Assembly: GCF_006228385.1 (NCBI RefSeq)
Contig: NZ_CP039852.1
Location: forward strand, 310,001 to 374,000
Origin: Salinimonas iocasae
GTDB taxonomy: Bacteria; Pseudomonadota; Gammaproteobacteria; Enterobacterales; Alteromonadaceae
Length of the DNA: 64,000 nt
Direction: 5' to 3'
Of the stretch, positions 55,859 through 64,000 are shown piece after piece. Within the stretch, counting starts at the first letter, position 1. The number at the start of each line of letters is the position of its first letter. The notes under the pieces are model-generated. The model saw nothing but the letters and a program-made list of their open reading frames with translations. It had not been told where the DNA came from and did not search any database. Both the position numbers and the translations under genes were made by a program.

Positions 55859-56482
55859 TTAGCGCGCCCGCCTCAGACATTTTTCCCGCCACTCATCATC
55901 CAATACTTCCATTTGTGCATAACGCGCCGCGTCAGCTTTCATATTATCATCGTACATACAGCGCATCAGTGCGCCAATACAAACGCTCTCATCAGGGCGC
56001 TCGATAAGTTTGACCGTATCGTGCTGAAGCAAGGGACCTGCCTCAAGTACTCTGAAATACCAGCCGGTAATTCCGTGCTGTCCGACGAACCGGTCAAGAT
56101 TTTTAATGCCGTAACGGTGTGAAATCTTATTGCAGGGGGCACGGGGAGCAGAAACCTGCACGGTGACACTTCCCATTTGATAAACATCGCCCACATACAC
56201 ATTGTTATCGTGCATACCTTCCACAAGAAAGTTTTCGCCAATGGTGCCGTAAGAAAAATCCCCTTCAGGAAATGCCTGTGAAAGCTTCTCATAGCCTTCA
56301 AAACTGTATTGATGCAGCACTTTTTCCGGACCACCGTGAAGTTTCTTGTTGCCTTGCTCGTCTTCAAGTGTACCGGTGTCGAGAACTGTCAATTGCGATA
56401 CCTGCGATTTCACTATCGCACTGGGTGTTCCTCTGGGGTCGAAAGCCTGTGGTTTCGCAGCATAAAGCGCGTAAATGTGCAT
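55859..56482 (-). CDS. MOSC-domain protein (YiiM-like)
   Basis: A 207-residue MOSC protein. I start at ATG 56482 (MHIYALYAAKP), with AAAGG nine bases upstream; a longer frame to 56578 adds an unlikely stretch. MOSC domains bind molybdenum cofactor through a conserved cysteine: here APRAPCNKISHRYG near residue 120. KLHGGPEKVLHQYSFEGYE and TIGENFLVEGM are further family motifs. YiiM-type proteins with an electron partner reduce N-hydroxylated bases and similar compounds. It is convergent with rplI and stands alone. Confidence 0.87.
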   Translation of the reverse strand: MHIYALYAAKPQAFDPRGTPSAIVKSQVSQLTVLDTGTLEDEQGNKKLHGGPEKVLHQYSFEGYEKLSQAFPEGDFSYGTIGENFLVEGMHDNNVYVGDVYQMGSVTVQVSAPRAPCNKISHRYGIKNLDRFVGQHGITGWYFRVLEAGPLLQHDTVKLIERPDESVCIGALMRCMYDDNMKADAARYAQMEVLDDEWREKCLRRAR

Positions 56483-56627
56483 AGTCACCATCCTTTTGTT
56501 AGCGGGTGGTATATTATGCGTCAGTACACGTGTAAAAAAAATCAAAGACCATTTAAACCTTTGATGCATGCACTGCAACTAACCTTTCAAATGATATTCA
56601 ACAGTTAACAGACGACAGTGACGAAAC

Positions 56628-57209
56628 ATGGAAACGTGCAAGGCGGACATCGACGTGACGAAGATAACGCCAACACCTGATACAGAAATGAAGCTGATAC
56701 AGGCAGCCCGTGATGGTGACAGGCAGGCGTACCAGCAGCTTTATCAAAGCTATGCAGGGCGGGTGTTCGCCCTGTGTTATCGGCTAACCGCCGACAGGGG
56801 GCTTGCTGAAGATGCCACGCAAGAAGTCTTTATTCAGTTGTGGCAGAAGCTAAGTAACTTCGCTGGACAGAGTCGTTTTACAACATGGCTGCATAGTGTC
56901 ACCGCGAACATCACGCTGAGCTACATGCGAAAGCAAAAAGGCTGGTTCGCCAGGGTGATGAATATAGAAGACAGCATGGCAGCGCAGAGTGCGGCGGAAT
57001 CCTGCACTTCTGAGGTGGATCTTGAAGCACTGATCGTAAGACTCCCTGAGCGTGCCCGGGTGGTATTCGTTTTACACGCAATAGAAGGGCATCGTCATGA
57101 AGAAATCGGAAGAATGCTGAATATGGCAACAGGTTCGAGCAAAGCGCAATTTCATCGTGCTAAGCAGTTGTTAAAAACGTGGATGGGGTATGACGATGAA
57201 GACATTTGA
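56628..57209 (+). CDS. ECF-type RNA polymerase sigma factor
   Basis: A 193-residue sigma factor of the extracytoplasmic-function class. Region 2 is at about 25-95 (DGDRQAYQQLYQSYAGRVFA, GLAEDATQEVFIQLWQKL, FTTWLHSVTANITLSYMRKQ) and region 4 at about 130-185 (LPERARVVFVLHAIEGHRHE, IGRMLNMATGSSKAQFHRAK). The start has only a weak ribosome site, and ATG at 56691 is a possible shorter start. The gene overlaps the next, a membrane protein typical of anti-sigma factors, by 20 bases, so the two are translationally coupled. Confidence 0.93.
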   Translation: METCKADIDVTKITPTPDTEMKLIQAARDGDRQAYQQLYQSYAGRVFALCYRLTADRGLAEDATQEVFIQLWQKLSNFAGQSRFTTWLHSVTANITLSYMRKQKGWFARVMNIEDSMAAQSAAESCTSEVDLEALIVRLPERARVVFVLHAIEGHRHEEIGRMLNMATGSSKAQFHRAKQLLKTWMGYDDEDI

Positions 57210-57690
57210 AAAGCATCTACAGCAGCAGTTGGACGAACTGCCTCGCGAACGGCACCCGGACAAAGACTTATGGCAGGGCATCGATTTAGCCATTCAGGCC
57301 CAGGCCGATGAAACCCGGACAAAGAGGCAACCTGTCTGGCTGGCCAGTGCTGCAGTGGTGATGGTTGCGGTAATTATTGGCTTTATGATGCGTCCGGTAT
57401 CCACAGACCCCGAGGTCAATCCTGTTACCGGCCAGTCGCTGGTTAAGGCACTGAGTCAGCAACATGAGAAGGAAAAGTCTGCATTGCTGGTTAGTCTCGA
57501 AGGTACACCGGCAGTAACAGAAAACTGGCAGGAACAACTTACCGAACTCGAGGATGCGGCTGAGGCGATCAAAGCAGCATTGAAAGAAGACCCTAACAAC
57601 ACAGCGCTTCTGCGAATGTTGCAAAGCGTCTATCAACAACAGTTTTTGCTGATTGAGCGTGTGCACGCTCCCAAATGGCAGCAGATTTAG
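57190..57690 (+). CDS. putative membrane anti-sigma factor
   Basis: A 166-residue single-pass membrane protein: a cytoplasmic head of about 45 residues (FEKHLQQQLDELPRERHPDK), a helix at about 50-66 (PVWLASAAVVMVAVIIGFMM), and a periplasmic part predicted to be coiled coil (about 85-160; ELEDAAEAIKAALKEDPNN). I see no HxxxCxxC zinc motif. Its assignment as anti-sigma rests on the overlap with the ECF gene and on topology. The start may be the second ATG (57196), which has GGGG seven bases upstream. It is followed 17 bases later by the DUF4097 gene. Confidence 0.72.
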   Translation: MTMKTFEKHLQQQLDELPRERHPDKDLWQGIDLAIQAQADETRTKRQPVWLASAAVVMVAVIIGFMMRPVSTDPEVNPVTGQSLVKALSQQHEKEKSALLVSLEGTPAVTENWQEQLTELEDAAEAIKAALKEDPNNTALLRMLQSVYQQQFLLIERVHAPKWQQI

Positions 57691-57707
57691 CGATACAGGA
57701 GCAAGTT

Positions 57708-58700
57708 ATGCAAAATCACGATGTAATGAATGTACGGTACAAAACACTGTCGAAAACTGTTTTGTTTTCGGTACTGTTAGCAACAGGTAGCCCTGTACTG
57801 GCAAAGCAGCGTATCGATCAAACGATAGAAACTTCCTCACACCCCAATGTTGAAATTGAGCATGTGAATGGTAAGGCAGTTATCAAAACCTGGGATAAGA
57901 ATGCAGTCAAAATAACGGGGGAGCTGTCAGATAGAACCGAAGATTTTGAGTTTGAAAAGACCGGGTCGGGTGTCTCTTTTGATGTGGATATTGGCAGACA
58001 CCATGGTGACTGGGGCAACTATCGTATCAAGGACGGCGATGATCTGACTATCTATGTACCTGCAGCGAGCAAAATCGATTATTCAGCGGTATCGGCCAGC
58101 GTGCAGTTATTTGATATTACCAATGATACCAAGGTCGATTTAGTCAATGGTGACATTGAGGCAAATAATTTAGCAGGGCGCATTAAATTGGAAACGGTGA
58201 ACGGTAACGTCAAACTGAATGGCGTTAAAGGAGAGCTTGTTGCAGAAACAGTTAATGGTGATATTGAAGGTGAGCACAGTGAAGGTGAGGAAGTTCGTGT
58301 CATTACCGTAAACGGGAATATTGATATTCGTTCTGATAGCCCGCAGCTGCGCATCGAATCGGTTAACGGTCGGATGAACTTCACAACTGCCATGATAAAT
58401 GAGCTGGATATAGTTACCGTAAATGGCAAAGTTAAAGGAGACATAAACCTGGCAGATAACGGTGACGTTGATGTGTCATCTGTTGGTGGCAAAGTTATCC
58501 TGAAATTTCAGCCGGACGTATCTGCCCGGTTTGATATCCAGGCTCATGCAGGCGGTGACATAAGAAACAAGTTGTCAAACGATCGCTCTCAAAAAGCCAA
58601 ATATGGACCTAATGAATGGCTTGAGTTTTCTACCGGTGAGGGGAGTGCGCGGGTAGAAGTATCCACCGTCCATGGGGTAATTGAACTGGATAAGCGATAA
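57708..58700 (+). CDS. secreted DUF4097-family beta-helix protein
   Basis: A 330-residue protein with a signal peptide (about 1-33, ending SPVLA-KQ). I use ATG 57708, which has CAGGAG seven bases upstream. The rest is a repetitive beta structure with a VNG motif roughly every 20 residues (EHVNGKAVIK, VDLVNGDIEA, LETVNGNVKL, AETVNGDIEG, ITVNGNIDIR, ESVNGRMNF, VTVNGKVKGD, then SSVGGKV). This is the DUF4097/adhesin-like repeat, also seen in envelope-stress proteins such as those of the Lia system. It is the third gene of the sigma/anti-sigma operon and probably its periplasmic effector or sensor. Function is otherwise unknown. Confidence 0.82.
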   Translation: MQNHDVMNVRYKTLSKTVLFSVLLATGSPVLAKQRIDQTIETSSHPNVEIEHVNGKAVIKTWDKNAVKITGELSDRTEDFEFEKTGSGVSFDVDIGRHHGDWGNYRIKDGDDLTIYVPAASKIDYSAVSASVQLFDITNDTKVDLVNGDIEANNLAGRIKLETVNGNVKLNGVKGELVAETVNGDIEGEHSEGEEVRVITVNGNIDIRSDSPQLRIESVNGRMNFTTAMINELDIVTVNGKVKGDINLADNGDVDVSSVGGKVILKFQPDVSARFDIQAHAGGDIRNKLSNDRSQKAKYGPNEWLEFSTGEGSARVEVSTVHGVIELDKR

Positions 58701-58702
58701 CG

Positions 58703-58727
58703 AAGCGGCCCTTGCGCCGCTTTTTTT
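58703..58727 (+). terminator. rho-independent terminator of the sigma-factor operon
   Basis: AAGCGGC pairs with GCCGCTT around CCTTGC, followed by a run of seven T residues, starting three bases after the DUF4097 stop. Confidence 0.9.
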
Positions 58728-58925
58728 ATGTCTGCTGACTGCTGTCTTCAGCATTGATACCTGAACAGATAAAGCAATTGTTAGCGTTGTCGCCTTTTGA
58801 GATAGTTGCCTTTAGTAAGCATTTCGGCTGGCGCGAACATTGCTACTGTATGTTTAAACATGCAGGTATTTCTGCACTATCACCACCCTGACATTGAAGC
58901 AGGGGGGGTAAGAAGGAGAAGTTAA

Positions 58926-59420
58926 ATGTGGGACGCGATACACCGGTCTCTATTAAGTACCCGATTTAAAACAGTCGCTTTAATAACAATTTTTCTTGTT
59001 GGAGCAGTAAGTTGTGCGGTTCGTGAACCTGGCGAAATAGAAGGTACATGGATTATTACAGAAGCCATAGCGCCAACTAATAACGAGGTATCTGTTAAAG
59101 ATTCACAAATGTGGCTAGGGCAATCATTTCACTATGGCCCTGAAAATCTCACACTGGGCCGCACGTTCTGTAAGTCTGCAGAGTATGACGAAACAAAATT
59201 GTCCGCCGCTGAGTTTGAGCGGGACTACAACATGGGGTTACGTGAATTGGATATTCACGATAATGCTGTTCGTACCGTGTCAGTAACATGTGATGAAGCA
59301 GAACGTTTACCGGGCCAAACTGTACTGCTTGCCGCATCGGGCAAGGCCTACACTATCTGGGATGGTGCGTTTTATAAGATGGAAAAAACACTGGCTAAAA
59401 CGCAGGCTGATGGCCTGTAA
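58926..59420 (+). CDS. small hypothetical lipoprotein
   Basis: A 164-residue protein of unknown function. The N-terminal basic stretch and hydrophobic segment (TVALITIFLVGAVSC) end in a lipobox-like AVSC, so the mature protein probably starts at cysteine 30 and is anchored to a membrane. The mature part reads like a small lipocalin-type or hydrolase-inhibitor-like beta protein (EGTWIITEAIAPTN near its start, then HYGPENLTLGRTFC), with two further cysteines (about residues 79 and 119) that could form a disulfide. AGGAG precedes the ATG. Its stop codon abuts the stop codon of the convergent GGDEF gene with no base between. Confidence 0.65.
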   Translation: MWDAIHRSLLSTRFKTVALITIFLVGAVSCAVREPGEIEGTWIITEAIAPTNNEVSVKDSQMWLGQSFHYGPENLTLGRTFCKSAEYDETKLSAAEFERDYNMGLRELDIHDNAVRTVSVTCDEAERLPGQTVLLAASGKAYTIWDGAFYKMEKTLAKTQADGL

Positions 59421-61265
59421 TTACACGATACCTTGCTGTGAATCGGACCTGAGCGGCGCGCAGATAACCTGATTACGGCCATTTTGTTTTGCCGCATACA
59501 GCAACTTATCGCACTGGGATAAAATCAGGTCAATTTCGGCTTTCTCATTTATTTCCACAACACCTGCTGAAAACGTCAGCGTTCCCTCTGCGCCTAGTTT
59601 TGTGAGGTCCTGTTGACTTAAAATATTCCGCAGTGACTGCAATTTTTCTTTTGCTTCGTTCTGGGTCGCGTCACTTAGCATCAGTACAAATGTTTCACCG
59701 CCATAGCGTCCGAACACATCCGCATCATGAAACTGGTATTTAGATAATCGCGCGAAATGTGACAGAACCGCATCACCAATCTGGTGACCAAACAAATCGT
59801 TGAGACGTTTGAAATGGTCTAAATCAATAAGTGCGACACAAATCTTGTCGTCCTGCCGTTTCATATGATTAATTCGCGCTTTGATGGTATCAATAGCAAA
59901 CCAGCGGTTATACACCCGGGTAAGACTATCGATTCGGGAAAAATGCTCTAAGTTACGCTTTTTGCTTAAGTGTCGCCAAAGAATCAATCCCACTATAAGA
60001 GCTACCAACGAGCTTATTATTGCTACACTGACAGCAATCGTAAAGTGAAGCTCCTTTTGGCTAAGCTTTTCTTTTGTCAGCGAAAGATCTCTGGCGTCGA
60101 TAGCATTATCAATACTTTTTAACTGACTGAAGCTGAAGTTGGCTTTTTCTTTGTAAAATAATACCTTTATGGCCTCCTCATAGTGCAAATTGGCTTTTGC
60201 ATGCTCACCATTGAGGCTCTGAACTTTAGCTTTTGCATATAACTCATTCACATTTTCACGAGGACCTTCGGTTCGAAAGGTTTCAGGCACATTCTGCATC
60301 TTATTTAGGTAAAACCCAGCTTCATCAGAATTATTGAGCTCGATTTGGCTTGCAGTGAGAAGTTTGTATAAAGAGTACTCCGTAGAGTACTGGATACTTT
60401 CTGCTTTTAAGTGAAGCTCTAAAGCGTCTTTAGCGTACAAGAATGTCAGTTCCGGACGCTCTTGCTCTCGAAAGTAAACAGCTGAATAAGTAAGTAGCTG
60501 AACTTTTAAATCATCTCGCCCTGTATCTTCAGCGAGTTTGCTCATTTTTTTCAGACTTACCCAGGCTTCATCAAATTTCTTGAGGTTAATCAGTGTCAGT
60601 ATTTCGCAAGAAAGTCCGTCTATCTGAACGTCTGGATCCTCTGGCGCGTTATTCTTATACTTGCGACAAAACTCAAGAGCACCCTTGAAGTCACCCAGAC
60701 TAAATAGCGCGCTGTACATATTATGAAATATATCTGATAACGAATAATCATAGGCCATTCCCTGACTTAAATTATCAGAAGAGAGGGGGATATAATTATT
60801 TATCTCTAAAATAGCATTGAAATGTAACCCGGCGGTCAGTAAGGAATACACCAGCAAAGATGTAGTCCACCCTTCGATACGAGGCCAGTTATTTTCTCTC
60901 GCGATAGACTGGATAGCGCGGTATTTTTCGAACTGCTCATCGTATGATAGATCTGATAGCCAGACCATCAACGCTTCACGTTCATAATAGTATCGCGGGT
61001 AATCAGTGCGCAGCGTATTCAGCTCAGTCTCGGTTAATGTATAGAATGCCGGATCATTCTCGATATATAGAAATGATGAAAGATAGAAATATTTGCCAAG
61101 TGTCGTGGTGATATCAAAAGGATGATTGGTTAATGCTTGTAGTCGGCTTTCTGGTGTTAACTGTAAAATTTCATGCCGCTTTGCCCCATAGTCCACTAGC
61201 GTGTCGGCGAACAGAGGGTGGCATAAGCAAAGCAGTAGAGTGACAGTAACTACGCGTAAAAACAT
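59421..61265 (-). CDS. sensor-GGDEF protein, paralogue A (degenerate GGETF, I-site HxxD)
   Basis: A 614-residue membrane protein: signal peptide at 1-20, a periplasmic helical region of about 390 residues with TPR-like repeats (SALFSLGDFKGALEFCRKYK, LINLKKFDEAWVSLKKMSKL), a membrane helix at about 410-432 (VAIISSLVALIVGLILW), then a GGDEF domain. The signature is GGETF at 522-526 instead of GG(D/E)EF, and the product-inhibition site five residues upstream reads HDAD, so its arginine is lost. ALIDLDHFKRLNDLFGH before it is intact. Cyclic-di-GMP synthesis is therefore doubtful; it may act as a receptor or partner. Tandem with two close relatives on the same strand. Confidence 0.85.
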   Translation of the reverse strand: MFLRVVTVTLLLCLCHPLFADTLVDYGAKRHEILQLTPESRLQALTNHPFDITTTLGKYFYLSSFLYIENDPAFYTLTETELNTLRTDYPRYYYEREALMVWLSDLSYDEQFEKYRAIQSIARENNWPRIEGWTTSLLVYSLLTAGLHFNAILEINNYIPLSSDNLSQGMAYDYSLSDIFHNMYSALFSLGDFKGALEFCRKYKNNAPEDPDVQIDGLSCEILTLINLKKFDEAWVSLKKMSKLAEDTGRDDLKVQLLTYSAVYFREQERPELTFLYAKDALELHLKAESIQYSTEYSLYKLLTASQIELNNSDEAGFYLNKMQNVPETFRTEGPRENVNELYAKAKVQSLNGEHAKANLHYEEAIKVLFYKEKANFSFSQLKSIDNAIDARDLSLTKEKLSQKELHFTIAVSVAIISSLVALIVGLILWRHLSKKRNLEHFSRIDSLTRVYNRWFAIDTIKARINHMKRQDDKICVALIDLDHFKRLNDLFGHQIGDAVLSHFARLSKYQFHDADVFGRYGGETFVLMLSDATQNEAKEKLQSLRNILSQQDLTKLGAEGTLTFSAGVVEINEKAEIDLILSQCDKLLYAAKQNGRNQVICAPLRSDSQQGIV

Positions 61266-61328
61266 ATAATTTGAATACTGATCCGGTCGCGATTAATAAT
61301 TGCCGCTTTTCAACGCAAGTAGAGATTG

Positions 61329-63191
61329 CTACACAATCTCATCCTGCTCTGCAGGTCTGAACGGTGCAAAGATATCTTGATTTCTGCCATTCTGCTTAGC
61401 AGCATAAAGCAGTTTGTCGCATTGGGACAAAACCTGCGAAATATTCGCTTTTTCGCTCAATTCCACGACGCCTGCTGAAAAGGTCAGCGTTCCCTCTGCG
61501 CCTAGTTTTGTGAGGTCCTGCTGGCTCATAATATCCCTTAGCGACCTTAACTTTTGCTTTGCTTCGTTCTGGGTTGCGCCACTTAGCATCAGAACAAATG
61601 TTTCACCACCATAGCGGCCGAACACATCTGTGCCACGACACTGATATTTGCACAATCGAGCAAAATGAGACAGAACTGTATCACCCGTTTTATGACCACT
61701 CGCATCGTTAATATGTTTGAAATGGTCTAAATTAATAAGTGCGACACAAATCTTGTCGTCCTGCCGTTTCATATGATTAATTCGCGCTTTGATGGTATCA
61801 ATAGCAAACCAGCGGTTATACACTCTGGTAAGGCTATCGAGACGGGAATAATGCTCTACTTCCCGTTTACGGCGTGATTCTCGCCACAACAACGCGCCGG
61901 CGATGATCGCAACCGCCACACTTGTGACTGCAATAAGAGTGAGAATTCTTAAATATTGGTTTTTTTCCTGAAGTTGCTTTTTAGTCAGGGTAAGTTCTCT
62001 TGTATCCAGAGAACTATTTATACTGTTGAGCTGGCTAAACCTGAATGATGAAGCTTCATTCAGGTACAAAGCTTTAAACGCTTTCTTATAAAACGGGAGG
62101 GCTTTTTCATATTGACCTTTGAGCTCATAGATATTGGCCTGGGCAACAAGCGAATCGACTTGCGTGCCTGGACCTTCAATTTGCGTCGTGAGAGGGAGCT
62201 CTTGCAATTTTTTCAAATAGAACTCAGCACGTTCAATATTTTCTAAGTCAATTTGGCTGACGGTCAACAACACATAAATATTGTACACAGTAGGATTTAA
62301 AGATTTTCCATCTCGCTGGAAAATGTCGAGTGCATCTTTTGCATAATGATACGTCAGATCGGGGCGCTCTATGGCTCGATAAAAATAAGCAGAACTTAAT
62401 GCAAGCTGAACTTTATACTCGGTTAGTCCGGATTGTTCAGCTATCTGATTCATCTTCTTTAACTTTGACTGAACCTCATCGTAACGCTCCAGGGCAAGAA
62501 GTGAACTTATCTCGCACGATAAACCATAAAACTGTGTAGATATATTTTCCGGCAAGTACTGTTTATATTTACCACAAAACTCAAGCGAACCCTTATAGTC
62601 ATCCAAATAATACAAAGAAATAGATATGTCGAGAAATACGCCCATCAATGGGTAATCGTAAACCATGCCGTCTTTGTCAGTATGCGGAGCCTTGTGCGTG
62701 TAGTTGTTCATCTCTAAGATTGCATTAAAATGCAGTTCAGCGGCTTGAAGTGAAGTAACCAGTAATGATGTTGCCCAGCCCTCTATGCGGGGCCAGCTGT
62801 TTTGTCTGGCAATGGACTGAATTGCGCGAAATTGTTCAAAACGTTCTTCGTCGGGTAGATCCGATAACCATACCATCAACACCTCGCGTTCATAAAAATA
62901 CTGCGGGTAATCGACGCGTAATGTTTCAAGTTCTGAATCGGTTAATGCGTAAAATTCCGGATCATTCTCAATATAGAGAAATGAGGAAAGGTAGAAGTAT
63001 TTGCCCAGTATTGTGGTGGTATCAAATGGGTGATCCTCTAACGCTTCCAAACGGTTTTCCGAAGGCTGTAATAAAATTTCATCCCGCTTCGCCGCATAAT
63101 CTTCAAGCGTGCCTGCGAATACGGAGTGACAGGTCAAAAGTAGTAACGTGATAATGATAAAACGTGAAAACATAAAATTAGAAATACTCAT
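61329..63191 (-). CDS. sensor-GGDEF protein, paralogue B (GGETF, I-site RxxD kept)
   Basis: A 620-residue paralogue of its neighbours with the same plan: signal peptide at about 1-26, TPR-like periplasmic region, membrane helix near 415-437 (VTSVAVAIIAGALLWRE), and GGDEF domain. The segment RVYNRWFAIDTIKARINHMK is identical to paralogue A. The signature is GGETF (528-532), the same change as in A, while the inhibitory site RGTD is intact; ALINLDHFKHINDASGH has N in place of the usual first D. Catalysis is thus doubtful on two counts. It starts with several possible ATGs; the first is annotated. It lies 63 bases upstream of A in the direction of transcription. Confidence 0.85.
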   Translation of the reverse strand: MSISNFMFSRFIIITLLLLTCHSVFAGTLEDYAAKRDEILLQPSENRLEALEDHPFDTTTILGKYFYLSSFLYIENDPEFYALTDSELETLRVDYPQYFYEREVLMVWLSDLPDEERFEQFRAIQSIARQNSWPRIEGWATSLLVTSLQAAELHFNAILEMNNYTHKAPHTDKDGMVYDYPLMGVFLDISISLYYLDDYKGSLEFCGKYKQYLPENISTQFYGLSCEISSLLALERYDEVQSKLKKMNQIAEQSGLTEYKVQLALSSAYFYRAIERPDLTYHYAKDALDIFQRDGKSLNPTVYNIYVLLTVSQIDLENIERAEFYLKKLQELPLTTQIEGPGTQVDSLVAQANIYELKGQYEKALPFYKKAFKALYLNEASSFRFSQLNSINSSLDTRELTLTKKQLQEKNQYLRILTLIAVTSVAVAIIAGALLWRESRRKREVEHYSRLDSLTRVYNRWFAIDTIKARINHMKRQDDKICVALINLDHFKHINDASGHKTGDTVLSHFARLCKYQCRGTDVFGRYGGETFVLMLSGATQNEAKQKLRSLRDIMSQQDLTKLGAEGTLTFSAGVVELSEKANISQVLSQCDKLLYAAKQNGRNQDIFAPFRPAEQDEIV

Positions 63192-63241
63192 CCACTAAGT
63201 AAAGATGAAAATACCTTTCTCGGTTCTGTAACGATTTGTAG

Positions 63242-64000
63242 TTACAAAATATCGTCCTGCACGGAAGGCCTGAACGGCGCACAGATATCCTGATTGCGAC
63301 CATTATGTTTAGCTGCATAAAGGTGTTTGTCGCATTGCGATAAAACCTGTGTAATATCAGCTTTTTCGCTTACTTCCACAACCCCGGCAGAAAACTCAAG
63401 CGCGCCCTCAGCTCCTAATTTGGAAAGATCCTGATGGCTGAGTATATTCCGTAGCGCCTGCAACTTTGTAGACGCGTCATGCTGTGTTGCGCCATTTAAC
63501 ATCAAAACAAATTCTTCACCGCCATATCGGCCGAACACATCCTGATCGCGGAACTGATATTTGCATAATCGCGCGAAATGAGAAAGCACAGCATCGCCTG
63601 TCTGATGGCCATATAAATCATTGATGCGTTTGAAATGGTCTAAGTCGATGAGAGCCACACAGAGCTTGTCGTCCTGTCGTTTCATTTCTTTAAGACGAGC
63701 TTTAATGGTATCGATGGCAAACCAGCGATTGTACACCCGGGTCAGACTGTCGAGACGTGAGAAGCGTTCAAGATCGCGCTTACGTCTGACTAATCGCCAC
63801 AGCACTATGCTTGCTATAATTGTTGATAGCGTAGTAACAGTCGCAATAACAGTCACTATCTTTAAGTAATCTTTGCTTTGTGCGAGCTGTTGCTTAGTTA
63901 GCTTCACTTCTCTGGCATTGATAGCATTGCCAACTCCTCTCATTTCCCGAAAACTAAACTTGGCATCTTCTTTAAAATACAGCGCTTTTAAAAGTTTTTC
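63242..64000 (-). CDS. sensor-GGDEF protein, paralogue C (partial; intact GGEEF and RxxD)
   Basis: The C-terminal part of a third paralogue. The reading frame stays open to the window edge (its last visible codons, KALYFKEDAKFSF, match the region before the membrane helix in A and B), so the N-terminus lies beyond base 64000. A membrane helix (VIATVTTLSTIIASIVLW) precedes the GGDEF domain. Here the signature is a canonical GGEEF and the inhibitory site is RDQD, so this copy should be an active, product-inhibited diguanylate cyclase. It ends 50 bases before the start of paralogue B on the same strand. Confidence 0.88.
   Translation of the reverse strand, partial: EKLLKALYFKEDAKFSFREMRGVGNAINAREVKLTKQQLAQSKDYLKIVTVIATVTTLSTIIASIVLWRLVRRKRDLERFSRLDSLTRVYNRWFAIDTIKARLKEMKRQDDKLCVALIDLDHFKRINDLYGHQTGDAVLSHFARLCKYQFRDQDVFGRYGGEEFVLMLNGATQHDASTKLQALRNILSHQDLSKLGAEGALEFSAGVVEVSEKADITQVLSQCDKHLYAAKHNGRNQDICAPFRPSVQDDIL

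Noticed and set aside
1-64000. Search by eye for tRNA genes, CRISPR arrays, insertion sequences, prophage genes and toxin-antitoxin pairs
   Set aside because: No cloverleaf-like segment, regularly spaced repeat, transposase or integrase-like frame, or short paired toxin/antitoxin frames were found.

Overview
The window looks like a chromosomal segment of a marine, polysaccharide-using gammaproteobacterium of the Alteromonas type. The reasons are the moderate GC, TonB-dependent receptors next to glycan enzymes, several Tat-exported sugar enzymes, two methyl-accepting chemotaxis proteins, and housekeeping genes (pckA, acnA, rpsF-rpsR-rplI) of gammaproteobacterial character. This placement is inferred from protein style, not from a database search. 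I saw no tRNA, rRNA, CRISPR array, insertion sequence or prophage.

Region 1 (1-3012) holds the 3' remnant of a short-chain dehydrogenase gene, a small membrane protein and a secreted PQQ quinohemoprotein dehydrogenase. Region 2 (3070-18410) is a compact glucuronoxylan/uronate locus arranged around a divergent control region at 8869-9283. Leftward it encodes KdgK, UxuB, UxaC, a LacI-type and a GntR/FCD-type regulator. Rightward it encodes a TonB receptor, a GH67 alpha-glucuronidase, a three-part TRAP transporter and D-mannonate dehydratase ManD. Together they take (4-O-methyl)glucuronic acid from xylan side chains, through the outer and inner membranes, to 2-keto-3-deoxy-6-phosphogluconate (KDPG). 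Only the KDPG aldolase is missing from the window. Two candidate operators fit the two regulators.

Region 3 (18510-43787) is mixed: a soluble double-PAS chemoreceptor, pckA, a large multi-domain pullulanase, a sorbosone-type dehydrogenase, a cheD with a changed catalytic residue, a guanidinium-type SMR exporter, an aldo/keto reductase, a small phosphate-binding-like protein with a porin, a membrane chemoreceptor, a Tat-exported Gfo/Idh/MocA oxidoreductase, a haloacid dehalogenase, a TonB receptor, a CBM9/DUF5916-type barrel protein, acnA and a DUF3392 protein.

Region 4 (43878-53531) is the most interesting block: a LacI regulator with its own candidate operators, three TIM-barrel isomerase/epimerase-like proteins (two with Tat signals), a cytoplasmic Gfo/Idh/MocA oxidoreductase, a nucleoside/sugar symporter-like permease, a GMC oxidoreductase with a cysteine cluster and its Tat-borne small subunit, and a secreted DUF1080 protein. 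I infer an oxidative 3-keto-glycoside pathway: C3 oxidation, non-classical cleavage and uptake in place of ordinary glycoside hydrolysis.

Region 5 (53669-64000) contains an EamA transporter, the rpsF-rpsR-rplI operon without priB, a MOSC protein, an ECF sigma/anti-sigma/DUF4097 envelope-stress-like operon, a small lipoprotein, and three tandem paralogues of a TPR-like sensor fused to a GGDEF domain. Their catalytic and inhibitory motifs degrade progressively from one copy to the next; the third copy runs off the end of the window.
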